Assembly (NCBI GenBank): GCA_041398025.1
Contig: JAWKVM010000021.1
Location: forward strand, 161,238 to 225,237
DNA length: 64,000 bases
Direction: 5' to 3'
Origin: JANQPX01 sp041398025
GTDB taxonomy: Bacteria; Pseudomonadota; Alphaproteobacteria; Geminicoccales; Geminicoccaceae
In this document: piece after piece, positions 25,079-33,878 of the stretch
How the letters are laid out: each line of letters starts with the position of its first letter
Position numbering within the stretch: the first letter of the stretch is position 1
Notes under the pieces: model-generated
What the model was told of the DNA's origin: nothing
Databases searched by the model: none
What the model saw: only the letters and a program-made list of their open reading frames with translations
Position numbers and translations under genes: made by a program

Positions 25079-26005
25079 TTACTTGGTGATTGACAATTCA
25101 CCCGGTGCGCCGATCAGGCTGCGCTTGGGCGAGGTGGTGATGATCATGATGACGAGAGTCAGGACGTAGGGGGCGGCGTAGAAGAGGTAGTAACCCTGGG
25201 TCACGCCGACCGACTGCAGGGCTGGGCCGAGCGCGCCCGCACCACCGAACAGCAAGGCTGCGAGGAAGCAGTAGAGCGGATTCCAGCGTGCAAAAATGAC
25301 CAGCGCGACGGCCATCAGGCCCTGGCCGGAGGACAACCCCTCATTCCAGCTTCCGGGGTAGTAAAGTGACAGGAACGAACCGCCGATGCCCGCCAGAAAA
25401 CCGCCGGCCATGGTGGCGAGCAGGCGGACGATATCGACCGAGTAGCCCATGGCGCGTGCGGCGTCGGCGCTGTCGCCGGTCATGCGCACGATCAGGCCGA
25501 GGCGGGTGTTGGCGAACGCCCACCACATGGCTGCCGCGATGGCGATTCCGATGATGAACAGCGCGTTGATGCGAAGGGCGGCCTGCACCTGCGGGCTGTC
25601 GGACCAGAAGCCGAGCGGGATCGCGGGGAGGATCGGGGCGGTCGGCTGGATGTAGGGCTTGCCGAAGAAGAAGGCGAGGCCGGTGCCGAACAGCATCAGC
25701 GCGATGCCGACGGCGATGTCGTTGACTTTCGGAAACTTGCAGATGTAGCCGTGTAGCGCGCCGAACAGCGAGCCGACCACACCCGCGAACAGCACGCCCA
25801 GCCAGGGCGAGCCGGTGTGGTAGGAGATGGCGTAGCCGGACATCGCACCCATCACCAGCGTACCTTCCAGCCCGAGATTGATGCGCCCGCTCTTTTCGGT
25901 CAGGCATTCGCCTAGGCTGACGAACAGGAACGGCGTGCTCACGCGGATGGCACCCGCGAGGATCGCCAGCGGCACGCCCCAGAGGCCGATATCCGACTCA
26001 TTCAT
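25079..26005 (-). CDS. BMP-type ABC transporter permease 2
   Basis: A 308-residue permease with eight or more hydrophobic segments. It has the family-typical TEKSGRINLGLEGTLVMGAMSGY and VNDIAVGIALMLFGTGLAFF segments. ATG 26005 overlaps the stop of permease 1 by 4 bp. It belongs to the nucleoside/BMP branch of branched-chain-type permeases. The pair of permeases forms the membrane channel for the ATPase at 21772-23340. Confidence 0.9.
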   Translation of the reverse strand: MNESDIGLWGVPLAILAGAIRVSTPFLFVSLGECLTEKSGRINLGLEGTLVMGAMSGYAISYHTGSPWLGVLFAGVVGSLFGALHGYICKFPKVNDIAVGIALMLFGTGLAFFFGKPYIQPTAPILPAIPLGFWSDSPQVQAALRINALFIIGIAIAAAMWWAFANTRLGLIVRMTGDSADAARAMGYSVDIVRLLATMAGGFLAGIGGSFLSLYYPGSWNEGLSSGQGLMAVALVIFARWNPLYCFLAALLFGGAGALGPALQSVGVTQGYYLFYAAPYVLTLVIMIITTSPKRSLIGAPGELSITK

Positions 26006-27114
26006 GATGACGTGTCTTTCGGCTGAAAGATCTTGAAGCGGCCGTACAGCGTCTCCGACAGAAGGATGACGATGAAAATCATGCCCTGGAGCACGAGGAC
26101 GGTGGCGTCGGGCAGGTCCATGCGCCGCTGGATCAGGCCGCCGCTTGCGGTGATGCCGCCGAGCAGGATGGCGACCGGGATGATCGCGAGCGGGTTCTGG
26201 CGGGCGAGAAACGCGATCAGAATGCCGGCATAGCCGTAGCCGACGATCAGCGAGCCGTTGGCGCGGCCGTGCACCGCGGCCACCTCGACCATGCCGGCGA
26301 GCCCCGCGCAGGCGCCGGCGATGGCGCAGCAGATCAAGATCAGGCGGCCGACCGGCAGGCCCTGGAGCTTGGCGGCGCGGACATTGCCTCCGGTCATGCG
26401 CGCGGCGAAGCCGAAGGTGGTGCGGCTCATCAGCACCCAGAGGAGCACGCAGGCGATGACGCCGAAGGCGAGGCCCCAGTGGACGTCCATGCCGGGCAGC
26501 GCGCCGATCATGTTGGCCTCGCCGATATGCGCGGTCGCCGGCTTGTTCAGGCTCGCGGGATCGCGCAGCGGCCCTTCGACGATGTGGTTGAAGAGCGCGA
26601 TCGCGATATAGGCGAGCAGCAGCGAGGAGATGGTCTCGTTGACTCCGCGATAGTGGCGAAGCGCGCCGGCGAGCCCGATCCAAAGGCCGCCGACAATCAT
26701 GGCGGCGATCGCCATGCCGATCTGCACCACCAGGGGAGCGACACCCTGCATGGGTAGGGCGACGGCAGCCGCCGCGAGACCGCCCAGCACCAGAGCACCC
26801 TCGCCGCCGATCACCACCAGACCGAGCTGCGCCGGGATGGCGACACATAGCGCGGTGAGCAGGAGAGGGGCGGCCCGCGAAAGCGTGTTCTGCCAGGAGA
26901 ACCAGGTACCGAAGCCGCCCTTGTACATCAGCGCGTAAAGCTCGACGGGCGACTTGCCGAGCGCTGCGATGAACAGCCCGAACAGCACGCCCGAGACCAG
27001 CAGCGCCCCCAGCGGGATGACCAGCGCTTCCGCAGCCTGCTTGAGACGAACCGCAAGATCCGCCCCGAAGCCCTGCTCCGCACCCCGTTCCTCTTGTGGC
27101 AACGCAACGGCCAT
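26002..27114 (-). CDS. BMP-type ABC transporter permease 1
   Basis: A 370-residue permease with about nine membrane segments. It carries VVIGGEGALVLGGLAAAAVAL, the equivalent of the NxGxEG loop, and YRGVNETISSLLLAYIAIALFNH. It has an extended N-terminal cytoplasmic stretch of about 30 residues. It starts about 80 bp downstream of the BMP binding-protein gene and is coupled to permease 2. Longer open frames that pass through this region on the same strand are out of frame with this clear permease and are not genes. Confidence 0.9.
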   Translation of the reverse strand: MAVALPQEERGAEQGFGADLAVRLKQAAEALVIPLGALLVSGVLFGLFIAALGKSPVELYALMYKGGFGTWFSWQNTLSRAAPLLLTALCVAIPAQLGLVVIGGEGALVLGGLAAAAVALPMQGVAPLVVQIGMAIAAMIVGGLWIGLAGALRHYRGVNETISSLLLAYIAIALFNHIVEGPLRDPASLNKPATAHIGEANMIGALPGMDVHWGLAFGVIACVLLWVLMSRTTFGFAARMTGGNVRAAKLQGLPVGRLILICCAIAGACAGLAGMVEVAAVHGRANGSLIVGYGYAGILIAFLARQNPLAIIPVAILLGGITASGGLIQRRMDLPDATVLVLQGMIFIVILLSETLYGRFKIFQPKDTSS

Positions 27115-27193
27115 CTGGTTTACTCCCGTAGGCCGACCTCACTCCCCATCGCCGGCGTGCCGGCGAAACAAGTCAACGAAGACCAACGCTTGG

Positions 27194-28321
27194 TCAGGAG
27201 GTGGAGCCGATGACGCCTTCGACCAGGTAGTCCATGCTTTCCAGCTCGATGGCGGTTTCCTCATAGGCTGTGCCGGCGGGGACGATCTCCTTGCCAGTGT
27301 TGTCCGCAAGCGGGCCTTTGATCACGCTGTAGCCGCCCTTCATCATCTCGGCCTTGACCTCGTCGGCGTGCTTCGCGGCCTGCTCGCTGACGGCCGGGCC
27401 GTAGGCGCTGGTCTTGACGAAGCCTTCGGCGAGGCCGCCGCGGGTGAAGTTGGGGATCGCCTCGCCGGCCATCGCCTTTTCGATGAAGTCCTTGTAGACG
27501 GTCGCCCAGTTCCACTCGGCGCCGGTGAGATATCCTTTGGGCGCCAGCGTCGACTGGTCGGCGTGATAGCCGCAGGTGTACATGCCGCGGCGCTCGGCGG
27601 TCTCGATCACCACCTTCGGACCGTCGACATGGCAGGTGACCACGTCGATGCCCTGATCGGCGAGCGCATTGGTGGCTTCGGCTTCCTTGACCGCGAGGGA
27701 CCATTCGCCGGTGAAGATCACCTGGGTCGTGATTTCAGGATCGACGCTCCTGGCGCCGAGGGTGAAGCTGTTGATGTTGAGCAGCACCTGCGGGATGGGC
27801 TTCGCGGCGACGAAGCCCAGCTTCTTCGATTTGCTGGTGTGGCCGGCGATGATGCCGTTCAGATATTGCGCCATGCCGATATACCCGAAATAGGAGCCGG
27901 CATTGGCAGGGTGCACGCCCTCCTGCCAGAGCCCGCCGCAATGGCGGAACTGCAGGTCCGGGTATTTTTCGCACATGCGCAGCATGTGGGGATCGAAATA
28001 GCCGAAGGAGGTGGGGAACAGCAGCGTAGCGCCGTCGAAATTGATCATGCTCTCCATCGACTTCTCGACGTCGACGGTCTCCGGCACGTTCTCCTCTTCG
28101 ATCAGCGTGACGCCATCCATGTCCTTGAGCACGGCCGCCGCCTCGGCATGGGCCTGGTTGTAGCCGTAATCGTCCTTAGGGCCGACATAGATGAAGCCGA
28201 CGGTGAGATCGGCGGCGTGGGCCGACCGCGATCCGAAGGGGCTGAGCGCGGTGCCGGCGAGGGCCGCGGCGCCCATGCCCTGCAAGACGCGGCGGCGGTT
28301 CGGATTATCAATTGAGGCCAT
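27194..28321 (-). CDS. BMP family ABC transporter substrate-binding protein
   Basis: A 375-residue periplasmic protein with a TAT-type signal (NRRRVLQGMGAAALAGTALSP, cleavage near AHA-ADL). The mature part has the BMP opening VGFIYVGPKDDYGYNQAHAEAA, TLLFPTSFGYFDPHM and GYHADQSTLAPKGYL. Close relatives bind nucleosides, purines or urea-like heterocycles. It follows atzF after 31 bp in the same operon. Given the enzymes alongside, cyanuric acid, biuret or another ureide is a likely ligand; this is inference. Confidence 0.9.
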   Translation of the reverse strand: MASIDNPNRRRVLQGMGAAALAGTALSPFGSRSAHAADLTVGFIYVGPKDDYGYNQAHAEAAAVLKDMDGVTLIEEENVPETVDVEKSMESMINFDGATLLFPTSFGYFDPHMLRMCEKYPDLQFRHCGGLWQEGVHPANAGSYFGYIGMAQYLNGIIAGHTSKSKKLGFVAAKPIPQVLLNINSFTLGARSVDPEITTQVIFTGEWSLAVKEAEATNALADQGIDVVTCHVDGPKVVIETAERRGMYTCGYHADQSTLAPKGYLTGAEWNWATVYKDFIEKAMAGEAIPNFTRGGLAEGFVKTSAYGPAVSEQAAKHADEVKAEMMKGGYSVIKGPLADNTGKEIVPAGTAYEETAIELESMDYLVEGVIGSTS

Positions 28322-28352
28322 GGTGGTTCTCCCGTTTGGCGTTTCGATGTCG

Positions 28353-30152
28353 TCAGCAGGCCTGGTGGTCGAGATAGCGCCGCCATCCCCCGTAGGCCGA
28401 AATGTCGGTGGCGCCTGTAAGACCGGCGCTTTCGCAAAGGAAGCCTTTGGCCGAACTGCCGTCGGCGAGGGCGATCGTGCCGAGACCGAGCGGCGGCGGG
28501 ATGTTGTCGACGAAGGCGCCGAGCGCCGTTTTCGGCATGGCCCAGAGCTCGAGCTGGACGCGGCTCCCCTCGCCTGCCGCCACGCGGATCATGCCCGGCC
28601 GTGCGGGCGGGCCGCCGGGGAGCGCGAACAGGCAGTAGCTCGGCGCCGTCTCGGCCGCCAGCAGGAAGCGCGCGCCGCGATCGGTCAGCTCGCGGTTCAG
28701 CGGCAATCCCGCCATATGCGCCCCGCAAACGGCGATCGCGATTTCGTCGGCGGTGACGGCCGGCATCGGCGGATCGAGCGGCGGCAGGTGCCAGCCGGTG
28801 GCACCCAACCCCGGGCTCGCCGCGTGATGCAGGCTTTTCGCGAGCGTCGCCAGGAGACCGTCCCGCCCGGCACGCGCGAGCAGTGTAACGCTGCCGGGGC
28901 GGCCGTCCCGACGCGGACCCGTGGGTACGGCGATGCCGCAGAGATCGAGCAGGTTCACGAAATTGGTGTAGGTGCCGAGGCGGCTGTTCGGCGTGACCGG
29001 ATCCGCTTCGAGATCGGCGACGGTGTAGAAGGTCGGCATGCTCGGCACCGCCAGGAGGTCGACGCTCCCGAGCGCCGGCAGGATGCGCCGCTTGAGCGCC
29101 TGGAGGCGATAGGCGTCGCGAAAGGCGTCCGCCGCGGACATCGCCGACCCGCGAACGATGATGTCTCGCGTCACTGGATGGATCTGTTCGGGGCGCTCGG
29201 CGAGCAGGCGTTCGATCACGGTCAGACGTTCCGCCACCCAGGCCCCTTCGTAGAGCAGACCGGCGAGCTCGTAGAGGTCGGAAAAATCGAGCGGCGTCAC
29301 CTCGGCGCCCAGGTGCTGCAGCGCCTCGATCGCGTGGGTGAAGGACGAGGCCTGATCGTCGTCGCCGCAAAACTCGATGCTGTCAGCCGACGGGATGCCC
29401 AGGCGGAACGCGGGCGGCGCTGCCGTCAGCGGCGGCATCTCGAAACGGCGCGCATAGGCATCGCCGTCATCGAACACCGCCGCCTCGCGAAACACGTCAT
29501 AGGCGTCGTCGACGGTCAGCGCGAACACCGAGATCGTGTCCAGGGTCCGGCAGGCGGGCACCATGCCGGTCGCCGACAGCGCGCCGAGGCTCGGCTTCAG
29601 TCCGACGATGTTGTTGAGAGCAGCCGGCACGCGACCGGAGCCTGCGGTGTCCGTGCCGAGCGCGAAGCTGACCATGCCGTGCGCGACCGCGACCGCCGAG
29701 CCGGAGGACGAGCCGCCCGGAACGATCGCGGGATCGATCGCATTTTTCGGCACCGGATAGGGTGTGCGCACCCCGACCAGACCAGTCGCGAACTGGTCGA
29801 GATTGGTCTTGCCGATCAGAAGGGCGCCGGCGGCTCGCAGCCGCTCGACGACGAAGGCGTCCTTTTCGGCGGTATAGGCGAAGGCGGGACAGGCGGCGGT
29901 GGTCGGCAAGCCCGCGGCGTCGATATTGTCCTTGATCGCGAAGGGAATGCCGAACAGCGGTTTCTTCGAGTCATATGCACCGAGCGCACGCGCTTCGGCG
30001 ATGACCGCGTCGGTCTCGATCAAATGGATGAAGATGCCGGGATCGTCGACCGCCTCGATCCGCCGGTAGACCTCGCGAACGACCTCTTCCGGTTTGATCC
30101 CTTCTCGATAGGCAGCGCGCAGCGCCGTCAAGGTGAAGGGCAGATCGATCAT
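28353..30152 (-). CDS. atzF: allophanate hydrolase
   Basis: A 599-residue amidase-signature enzyme with the AtzF length and C-terminal extension. The catalytic triad is K74 (FAIKDNID), S148 (GGSSSGS) and S172 (DTAGSGR); the spacings equal those of Pseudomonas AtzF (K91, S165, S189). The C-terminal region from about 470 (AVCGAHMAGLPLNRELTDRGARF and ELWAMP) matches the allophanate-hydrolase-specific domain. The reaction is allophanate to two CO2 and two ammonia. It is the promoter-proximal gene of the operon, divergent from the LysR regulator with an 80-bp gap. Confidence 0.92.
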   Translation of the reverse strand: MIDLPFTLTALRAAYREGIKPEEVVREVYRRIEAVDDPGIFIHLIETDAVIAEARALGAYDSKKPLFGIPFAIKDNIDAAGLPTTAACPAFAYTAEKDAFVVERLRAAGALLIGKTNLDQFATGLVGVRTPYPVPKNAIDPAIVPGGSSSGSAVAVAHGMVSFALGTDTAGSGRVPAALNNIVGLKPSLGALSATGMVPACRTLDTISVFALTVDDAYDVFREAAVFDDGDAYARRFEMPPLTAAPPAFRLGIPSADSIEFCGDDDQASSFTHAIEALQHLGAEVTPLDFSDLYELAGLLYEGAWVAERLTVIERLLAERPEQIHPVTRDIIVRGSAMSAADAFRDAYRLQALKRRILPALGSVDLLAVPSMPTFYTVADLEADPVTPNSRLGTYTNFVNLLDLCGIAVPTGPRRDGRPGSVTLLARAGRDGLLATLAKSLHHAASPGLGATGWHLPPLDPPMPAVTADEIAIAVCGAHMAGLPLNRELTDRGARFLLAAETAPSYCLFALPGGPPARPGMIRVAAGEGSRVQLELWAMPKTALGAFVDNIPPPLGLGTIALADGSSAKGFLCESAGLTGATDISAYGGWRRYLDHQAC

Positions 30153-30233
30153 GAAGCGGTTTTTCCCGTTCTCCTGTCCGGTGCGATCCGGACGTCACGG
30201 GAAAATATTGCGGCGTCTGAGCGTGTACCTCTA

Positions 30234-31235
30234 TTGCTATTTTTTCACAAAAGCGATGCATTTGACGCATCACTCCAGCCGCGGAGACAGGGGCTGCAGC
30301 ACCTTCGCACCTTCCACCTGATCGAGGCGGTCAGACGGGCCGGGTCGATCCGCAAGGCCGCCGAGGACATCAACCTCACGGCCTCGGCGCTCAACCGGCG
30401 CATCCGGCGATTCGAGGACGAATTCGGCGCCGAGATCTTCGAGCGCCTGCCCCGCGGTGTGCGCCTCAACCCTGCGGGCGAGCTGCTGATCCAGCATTTC
30501 AGGAGCCAGATCTCCGATCTGGAGCGCGTGCGCTCCCAGGTGGCCGATCTTTCGGGCGTGCGCCGCGGCCATGTCTCGATCGCCTGCTCGCAGGCGCTCC
30601 TCCCTTATTTCCTGCCCACCCAGATCTCGCGCTACCGCCGGGATCATCCGGGCGTCACCTTCTCCGTGAGCGTGCGCGACCGCGCGGCGGCCGAGCGCGA
30701 TCTCAGCACCTTCAGCAGCGATCTGGCGCTGGTGTTCGAGCCGGTGCATCTGGTGGAGTTCGAGGTGCTGCTGGCCGTGCCGCAGCCGATCCAGGCGGTG
30801 ATGTCGAAGGACCACCCGCTCGCCCGCAAGGACGAGATCCGCCTGCGCGACTGCCTGGACTGGCCGCACGTCCTGCCGGCGCCGCAGCTCGGCGTGCGTC
30901 ACCTGCTGGAGATGGCCGCCAGCGATCGCTCGCGCCGGCTCAGCCCCATTCTGGAAGCGGAATCCTTCGAATTCATGCGCCACTACGTACGCCACGAGCA
31001 GGCGATCGCCTTCCAGATCCCGATCGGCCTCGACCACGGTGCCGACAGCGACGTCGTCTTCAAGGAGCTCTCGCGCCGCGATGTCCCGGTCGGCCACCTC
31101 CTCCTCGGTCAGATGAAGGGCCGCACGCTGCCGGTCGCGTCGGCGCGCTTCGCCAATCAGCTCGCGATGCGTCTCGGAGAGCTGCAGGTGACGGGCAAGC
31201 TCCCGGACGGCGCGCTCACGCCGCCAGGCGGCTGA
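30234..31235 (+). CDS. LysR family transcriptional regulator, divergent to atzF
   Basis: A LysR protein: N-terminal wHTH LQHLRTFHLIEAVRRAGSIRKAAEDINLTASALNRRIRRFEDEFG, then the effector domain (RRGHVSIACSQALLPYFLPTQI and ALVFEP). The only in-frame ATG/GTG/TTG near the HTH is TTG 30234, giving 333 residues but with no ribosome site. A CTG at 30294 has GGAG seven bases upstream and would begin MQHLRTF (313 residues), the usual family N-terminus. I list the longer form as a conservative call. It probably regulates the divergent atzF-atzD operon; pathway LysR proteins of this kind answer to cyanuric acid or nitrogen status in Pseudomonas, which is only an analogy. Confidence 0.85.
   Translation: MLFFHKSDAFDASLQPRRQGLQHLRTFHLIEAVRRAGSIRKAAEDINLTASALNRRIRRFEDEFGAEIFERLPRGVRLNPAGELLIQHFRSQISDLERVRSQVADLSGVRRGHVSIACSQALLPYFLPTQISRYRRDHPGVTFSVSVRDRAAAERDLSTFSSDLALVFEPVHLVEFEVLLAVPQPIQAVMSKDHPLARKDEIRLRDCLDWPHVLPAPQLGVRHLLEMAASDRSRRLSPILEAESFEFMRHYVRHEQAIAFQIPIGLDHGADSDVVFKELSRRDVPVGHLLLGQMKGRTLPVASARFANQLAMRLGELQVTGKLPDGALTPPGG
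30255..30271. promoter_or_regulatory. LysR-type T-N11-A dyad between atzF and its regulator
   Basis: GATGC and GCATC form perfect 5-bp arms, and the core ATGC-N7-GCAT fits the LysR T-N11-A rule. It lies about 105 bp upstream of atzF. If the regulator starts at TTG 30234 the dyad is inside its gene; if it starts at CTG 30294 the dyad is intergenic, where such a site normally lies. Confidence 0.5.
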
Positions 31236-31252
31236 ACGGGAGCATGCGGCGC

Positions 31253-32047
31253 TCAGAACTCCGAGAGCTTGAGTGGCGCCCGAAAAAACTCGCTCAGGCG
31301 GATCAAGGCTTGCCCGCGACGCCGCAATGCCCGGCGCGGTGCCGGTCCCGGCCAGGAGTGCAGCGACCCCTCGCCCTGCTTCGGGCATGTCTGCCGGGAT
31401 GCCAGAGCGTCGAGGCCGTCTGCGACCACGCCCGATGCCTGGGCATAAAGCGCAAGCGTCTGATGATAGAGGCTGGCACCGGCAATCGCGGATACCACCC
31501 TTTGCGCAAGCAGCGGGCCGTCATCCACGGCTTCCGACATGATCCTGTGGGCGGAAATGCCATGCTCCGCTTCACCTGCCGCCATCGCCTGCAGGATCCC
31601 GCCCATCCCCCGGTAGTCCGGCAGACGCGTGCAATGCAGGTTCAAGATGGGCGGCGCTTCGGCGATGAACCCCGACCGGAAAATCTGACCGGGACGCAGA
31701 CTCAGCAAGGCATCCGCGCCGGTCTCGCGGACGAACCGCAGGATGCTCGGCTCATTGATCGTCGACGCCGGCATGACCGGCAGGTCGTTGCGTGCGGCAT
31801 ATGCCAGAAGAGAGGTCTTGGGGCGCAGCGCGGCGAACCGGCCGGGCAGCAAAGCTTCGGCGATCATGTAGGCGAAGTAATAGGCCGACTGATGGTTCAT
31901 CGCCTTCCGCGCAAGGGACACGACGCGCGGCACGGGCGCTTTGGCGTGCACGATGCCGACGATGGCGTGGCGCGCATGCGTGCCGGTCAGCTCGCGCGCC
32001 GCGATGTCGGCCAAAGCATCCGCCGTCGTCAAGATGACGACACGCAT
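31253..32047 (-). CDS. formyltransferase-fold protein
   Basis: A 264-residue protein with the N-terminal formyltransferase fold. The active-site Asn and His appear as N136 and H138 in LNLHCTRLPDYRGMGG, and the following Asp as D175 or D176 in EAVDDGPLLAQR. The HPS of classical enzymes is HCT here. Relatives use formyl-tetrahydrofolate to formylate amino groups of methionyl-tRNA, glycinamide ribonucleotide or amino sugars. The context with the toroid protein and deacetylase suggests sugar or cell-surface glycan chemistry. Its ATG overlaps the upstream stop (TGATG), so it is coupled to that gene. Confidence 0.8.
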   Translation of the reverse strand: MRVVILTTADALADIAARELTGTHARHAIVGIVHAKAPVPRVVSLARKAMNHQSAYYFAYMIAEALLPGRFAALRPKTSLLAYAARNDLPVMPASTINEPSILRFVRETGADALLSLRPGQIFRSGFIAEAPPILNLHCTRLPDYRGMGGILQAMAAGEAEHGISAHRIMSEAVDDGPLLAQRVVSAIAGASLYHQTLALYAQASGVVADGLDALASRQTCPKQGEGSLHSWPGPAPRRALRRRGQALIRLSEFFRAPLKLSEF

Positions 32048-33768
32048 CACGCAGCGCCCCGCTCGCCGATCCCGCCTCGCTCGACGACGCCGACAGCGTT
32101 GTGAGCGCCACCGTCGATCGGCGCATCGTCCCCGCGCTGCCAGTAGCCCTGGGTCGCACCGTGAATCGCGACGAAGCCGCGCGCAGCAGGAACGACCTCG
32201 AGCGCTGCCTCGCCTTGCTGCGCGTCGCTGACCGTCAATGCGGGGGCGAGCGTGATCGTGCGTCGATTCCATGCGGCTACGGGGCGTGCCTTGGTCATGA
32301 GCAGGCGCACCAGCGCCCGCTTGATCCATGCGCGCGTCGGGGCAAAGCGCATGACGGTGAGGCAGGCCGCGCGCAGCAGCAGAAAATCGAACGGGCCGGG
32401 GCGGCGGTCGAGCACCTCGGTGAACGGCGCGCGCACCACGACGCGATCGCCGTCGACCGCCGCCTCCAGCACCCCGCCCGGCCCCTGCGTCGAGACCAGC
32501 CGGCCTTTGGCCGTCCGCGCCAGGACGCCCGCATCGATGTGGGCTGCCCTGCCGTCGAGACGATAGGACGCGACGGTTCCGCCCTTCTTCCAGTTGATCA
32601 CGGTGTAGCCCGTAGCGCGCTTGTCGACGATCAGGCCCGCGTGGTCGAACCGTTCCTGAAACGCGCCGGCTCGCTGGCAGGGCAAAGGCGGTGCCGAGCC
32701 AAGCGCGGGATTGAGGTCGCGCATCGCGGCCGCTGCCTTGCAGTAGCTGTTGAACATCGGCACCAGGTTCGGCGCATCGATTGCGGAAAGCCCGACGCAG
32801 GTGCGCTCGGCAATGCCGGTGAGCATGAAGCGGGTCAGCGCCGCCGCCTCGGGAAACTCGCCCGCCAATTCAGCGATCCCGCCCGGCTGATAGACCCGCG
32901 TGTTGCGATGCCCGTAGACGCCGGCGAAGGATCGATCCGGATGCGCGAAGTGGGACAGGAAGCGCAGCGAGCGCTGCAAAGGTGCGCGCAGCTCGAGATC
33001 GGGCCGCGTCCGGTGCAGCCATGCCAGATAATCGGTGCACAGCGTCTGATAGCCGGGATCGGCACCGCCATATTCGGAAAACCAGCCCTCGGGGCTCTGA
33101 TGTGCGAGGATCCGCTCGACGAGCCTCTGCCCCTTGTCCTCGGCAGCCGCGGGACTGGCGGTTCGCTCGGCCTCGACGCTCCCTCGGGCGAGCGCGCACC
33201 AGCGAAACAGGGCGGCCGCGGCGGTCGCCAGGTGGTTGGAGATGAGGCCATGGGTCTCATCCGAGCGGATCGTATGGGCGATCAGCGGTGCCGCCGCCGC
33301 GAGCCAGCGGGCCCTTTCGGCATCCGGCAGATACGCCTCGAGCCGATCGAGGGCCGCGAGCACGTCATGTGCCACCAGCGACGTTACGCAGAAGGAGGCT
33401 TCATGGGGAAAAGCCTCCTCGAGCGATCCGTCGGCGCGCGTCATCCGAGCGAGCCCATCGATCATGTGCGAGCAGCGCTCGACGATGGCCGCCTGGTCGA
33501 TACCGGCCGGCAGCATGTCGCCTGCTGCCAGGATCGCTAGCCCGTGGACCGCGCCTTGAAAGGTGGCGTTGGGAAAATCGATGAGCTTCCAGGCCCAGTG
33601 GAAGCGATCGCCGCAGCCGAGGCTGGAGCTTGCCGGGTTGACATCGAACGCGCCCAGCAGCCGCGGCAGATTGGCGTGGATCTCGTCGAGAAAAACGTCG
33701 TGCCCCGTCAACGCTGGCGGCTCCTCTGCAATCGCCTTTCCTTTGAACGACCTTCGTTGCGAGGTCAA
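32047..33768 (-). CDS. uncharacterised large protein, probable alpha-toroid plus beta domain
   Basis: A 573-residue soluble protein without signal peptide or membrane helices. Residues about 40-380 are Ala/Trp/His-rich helices with repeated segments (FHWAWKLIDFPNATFQGAVHG, SPEGWFSEYGGADPGYQTLCTDYLAWLHR, YGHRNTRVYQPGGIAELAGEF) as in alpha/alpha-toroid polysaccharide lyase or hydrolase folds; the last 180 residues look beta-rich. I cannot name the family. It is coupled to the formyltransferase downstream and divergent from a polysaccharide deacetylase-like gene 110 bp away. A role in processing a glycan is inferred from fold impression and context. Confidence 0.75.
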   Translation of the reverse strand: MTSQRRSFKGKAIAEEPPALTGHDVFLDEIHANLPRLLGAFDVNPASSSLGCGDRFHWAWKLIDFPNATFQGAVHGLAILAAGDMLPAGIDQAAIVERCSHMIDGLARMTRADGSLEEAFPHEASFCVTSLVAHDVLAALDRLEAYLPDAERARWLAAAAPLIAHTIRSDETHGLISNHLATAAAALFRWCALARGSVEAERTASPAAAEDKGQRLVERILAHQSPEGWFSEYGGADPGYQTLCTDYLAWLHRTRPDLELRAPLQRSLRFLSHFAHPDRSFAGVYGHRNTRVYQPGGIAELAGEFPEAAALTRFMLTGIAERTCVGLSAIDAPNLVPMFNSYCKAAAAMRDLNPALGSAPPLPCQRAGAFQERFDHAGLIVDKRATGYTVINWKKGGTVASYRLDGRAAHIDAGVLARTAKGRLVSTQGPGGVLEAAVDGDRVVVRAPFTEVLDRRPGPFDFLLLRAACLTVMRFAPTRAWIKRALVRLLMTKARPVAAWNRRTITLAPALTVSDAQQGEAALEVVPAARGFVAIHGATQGYWQRGDDAPIDGGAHNAVGVVERGGIGERGAA

Positions 33769-33878
33769 CTTTTACGTGCAGAGGCGAGCCGGCCTTGCGG
33801 GCGTGCGCGTGACCATAGTAGGACGCAGCGTGGTTGCCGCCTTCGCGGCAGCGGCATGCGGAGGGACGGGTGCAGGCC

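Noticed and set aside
25079..27142. Single 687-codon frame across both permease genes
   Set aside because: Its first half is out of frame with a clear permease at 26002-27114; only the part after 26005 is real.
28191..30233. Open frame running into the LysR gene from upstream
   Set aside because: It is antisense to atzF; only the part after about 30234 resembles a protein family.
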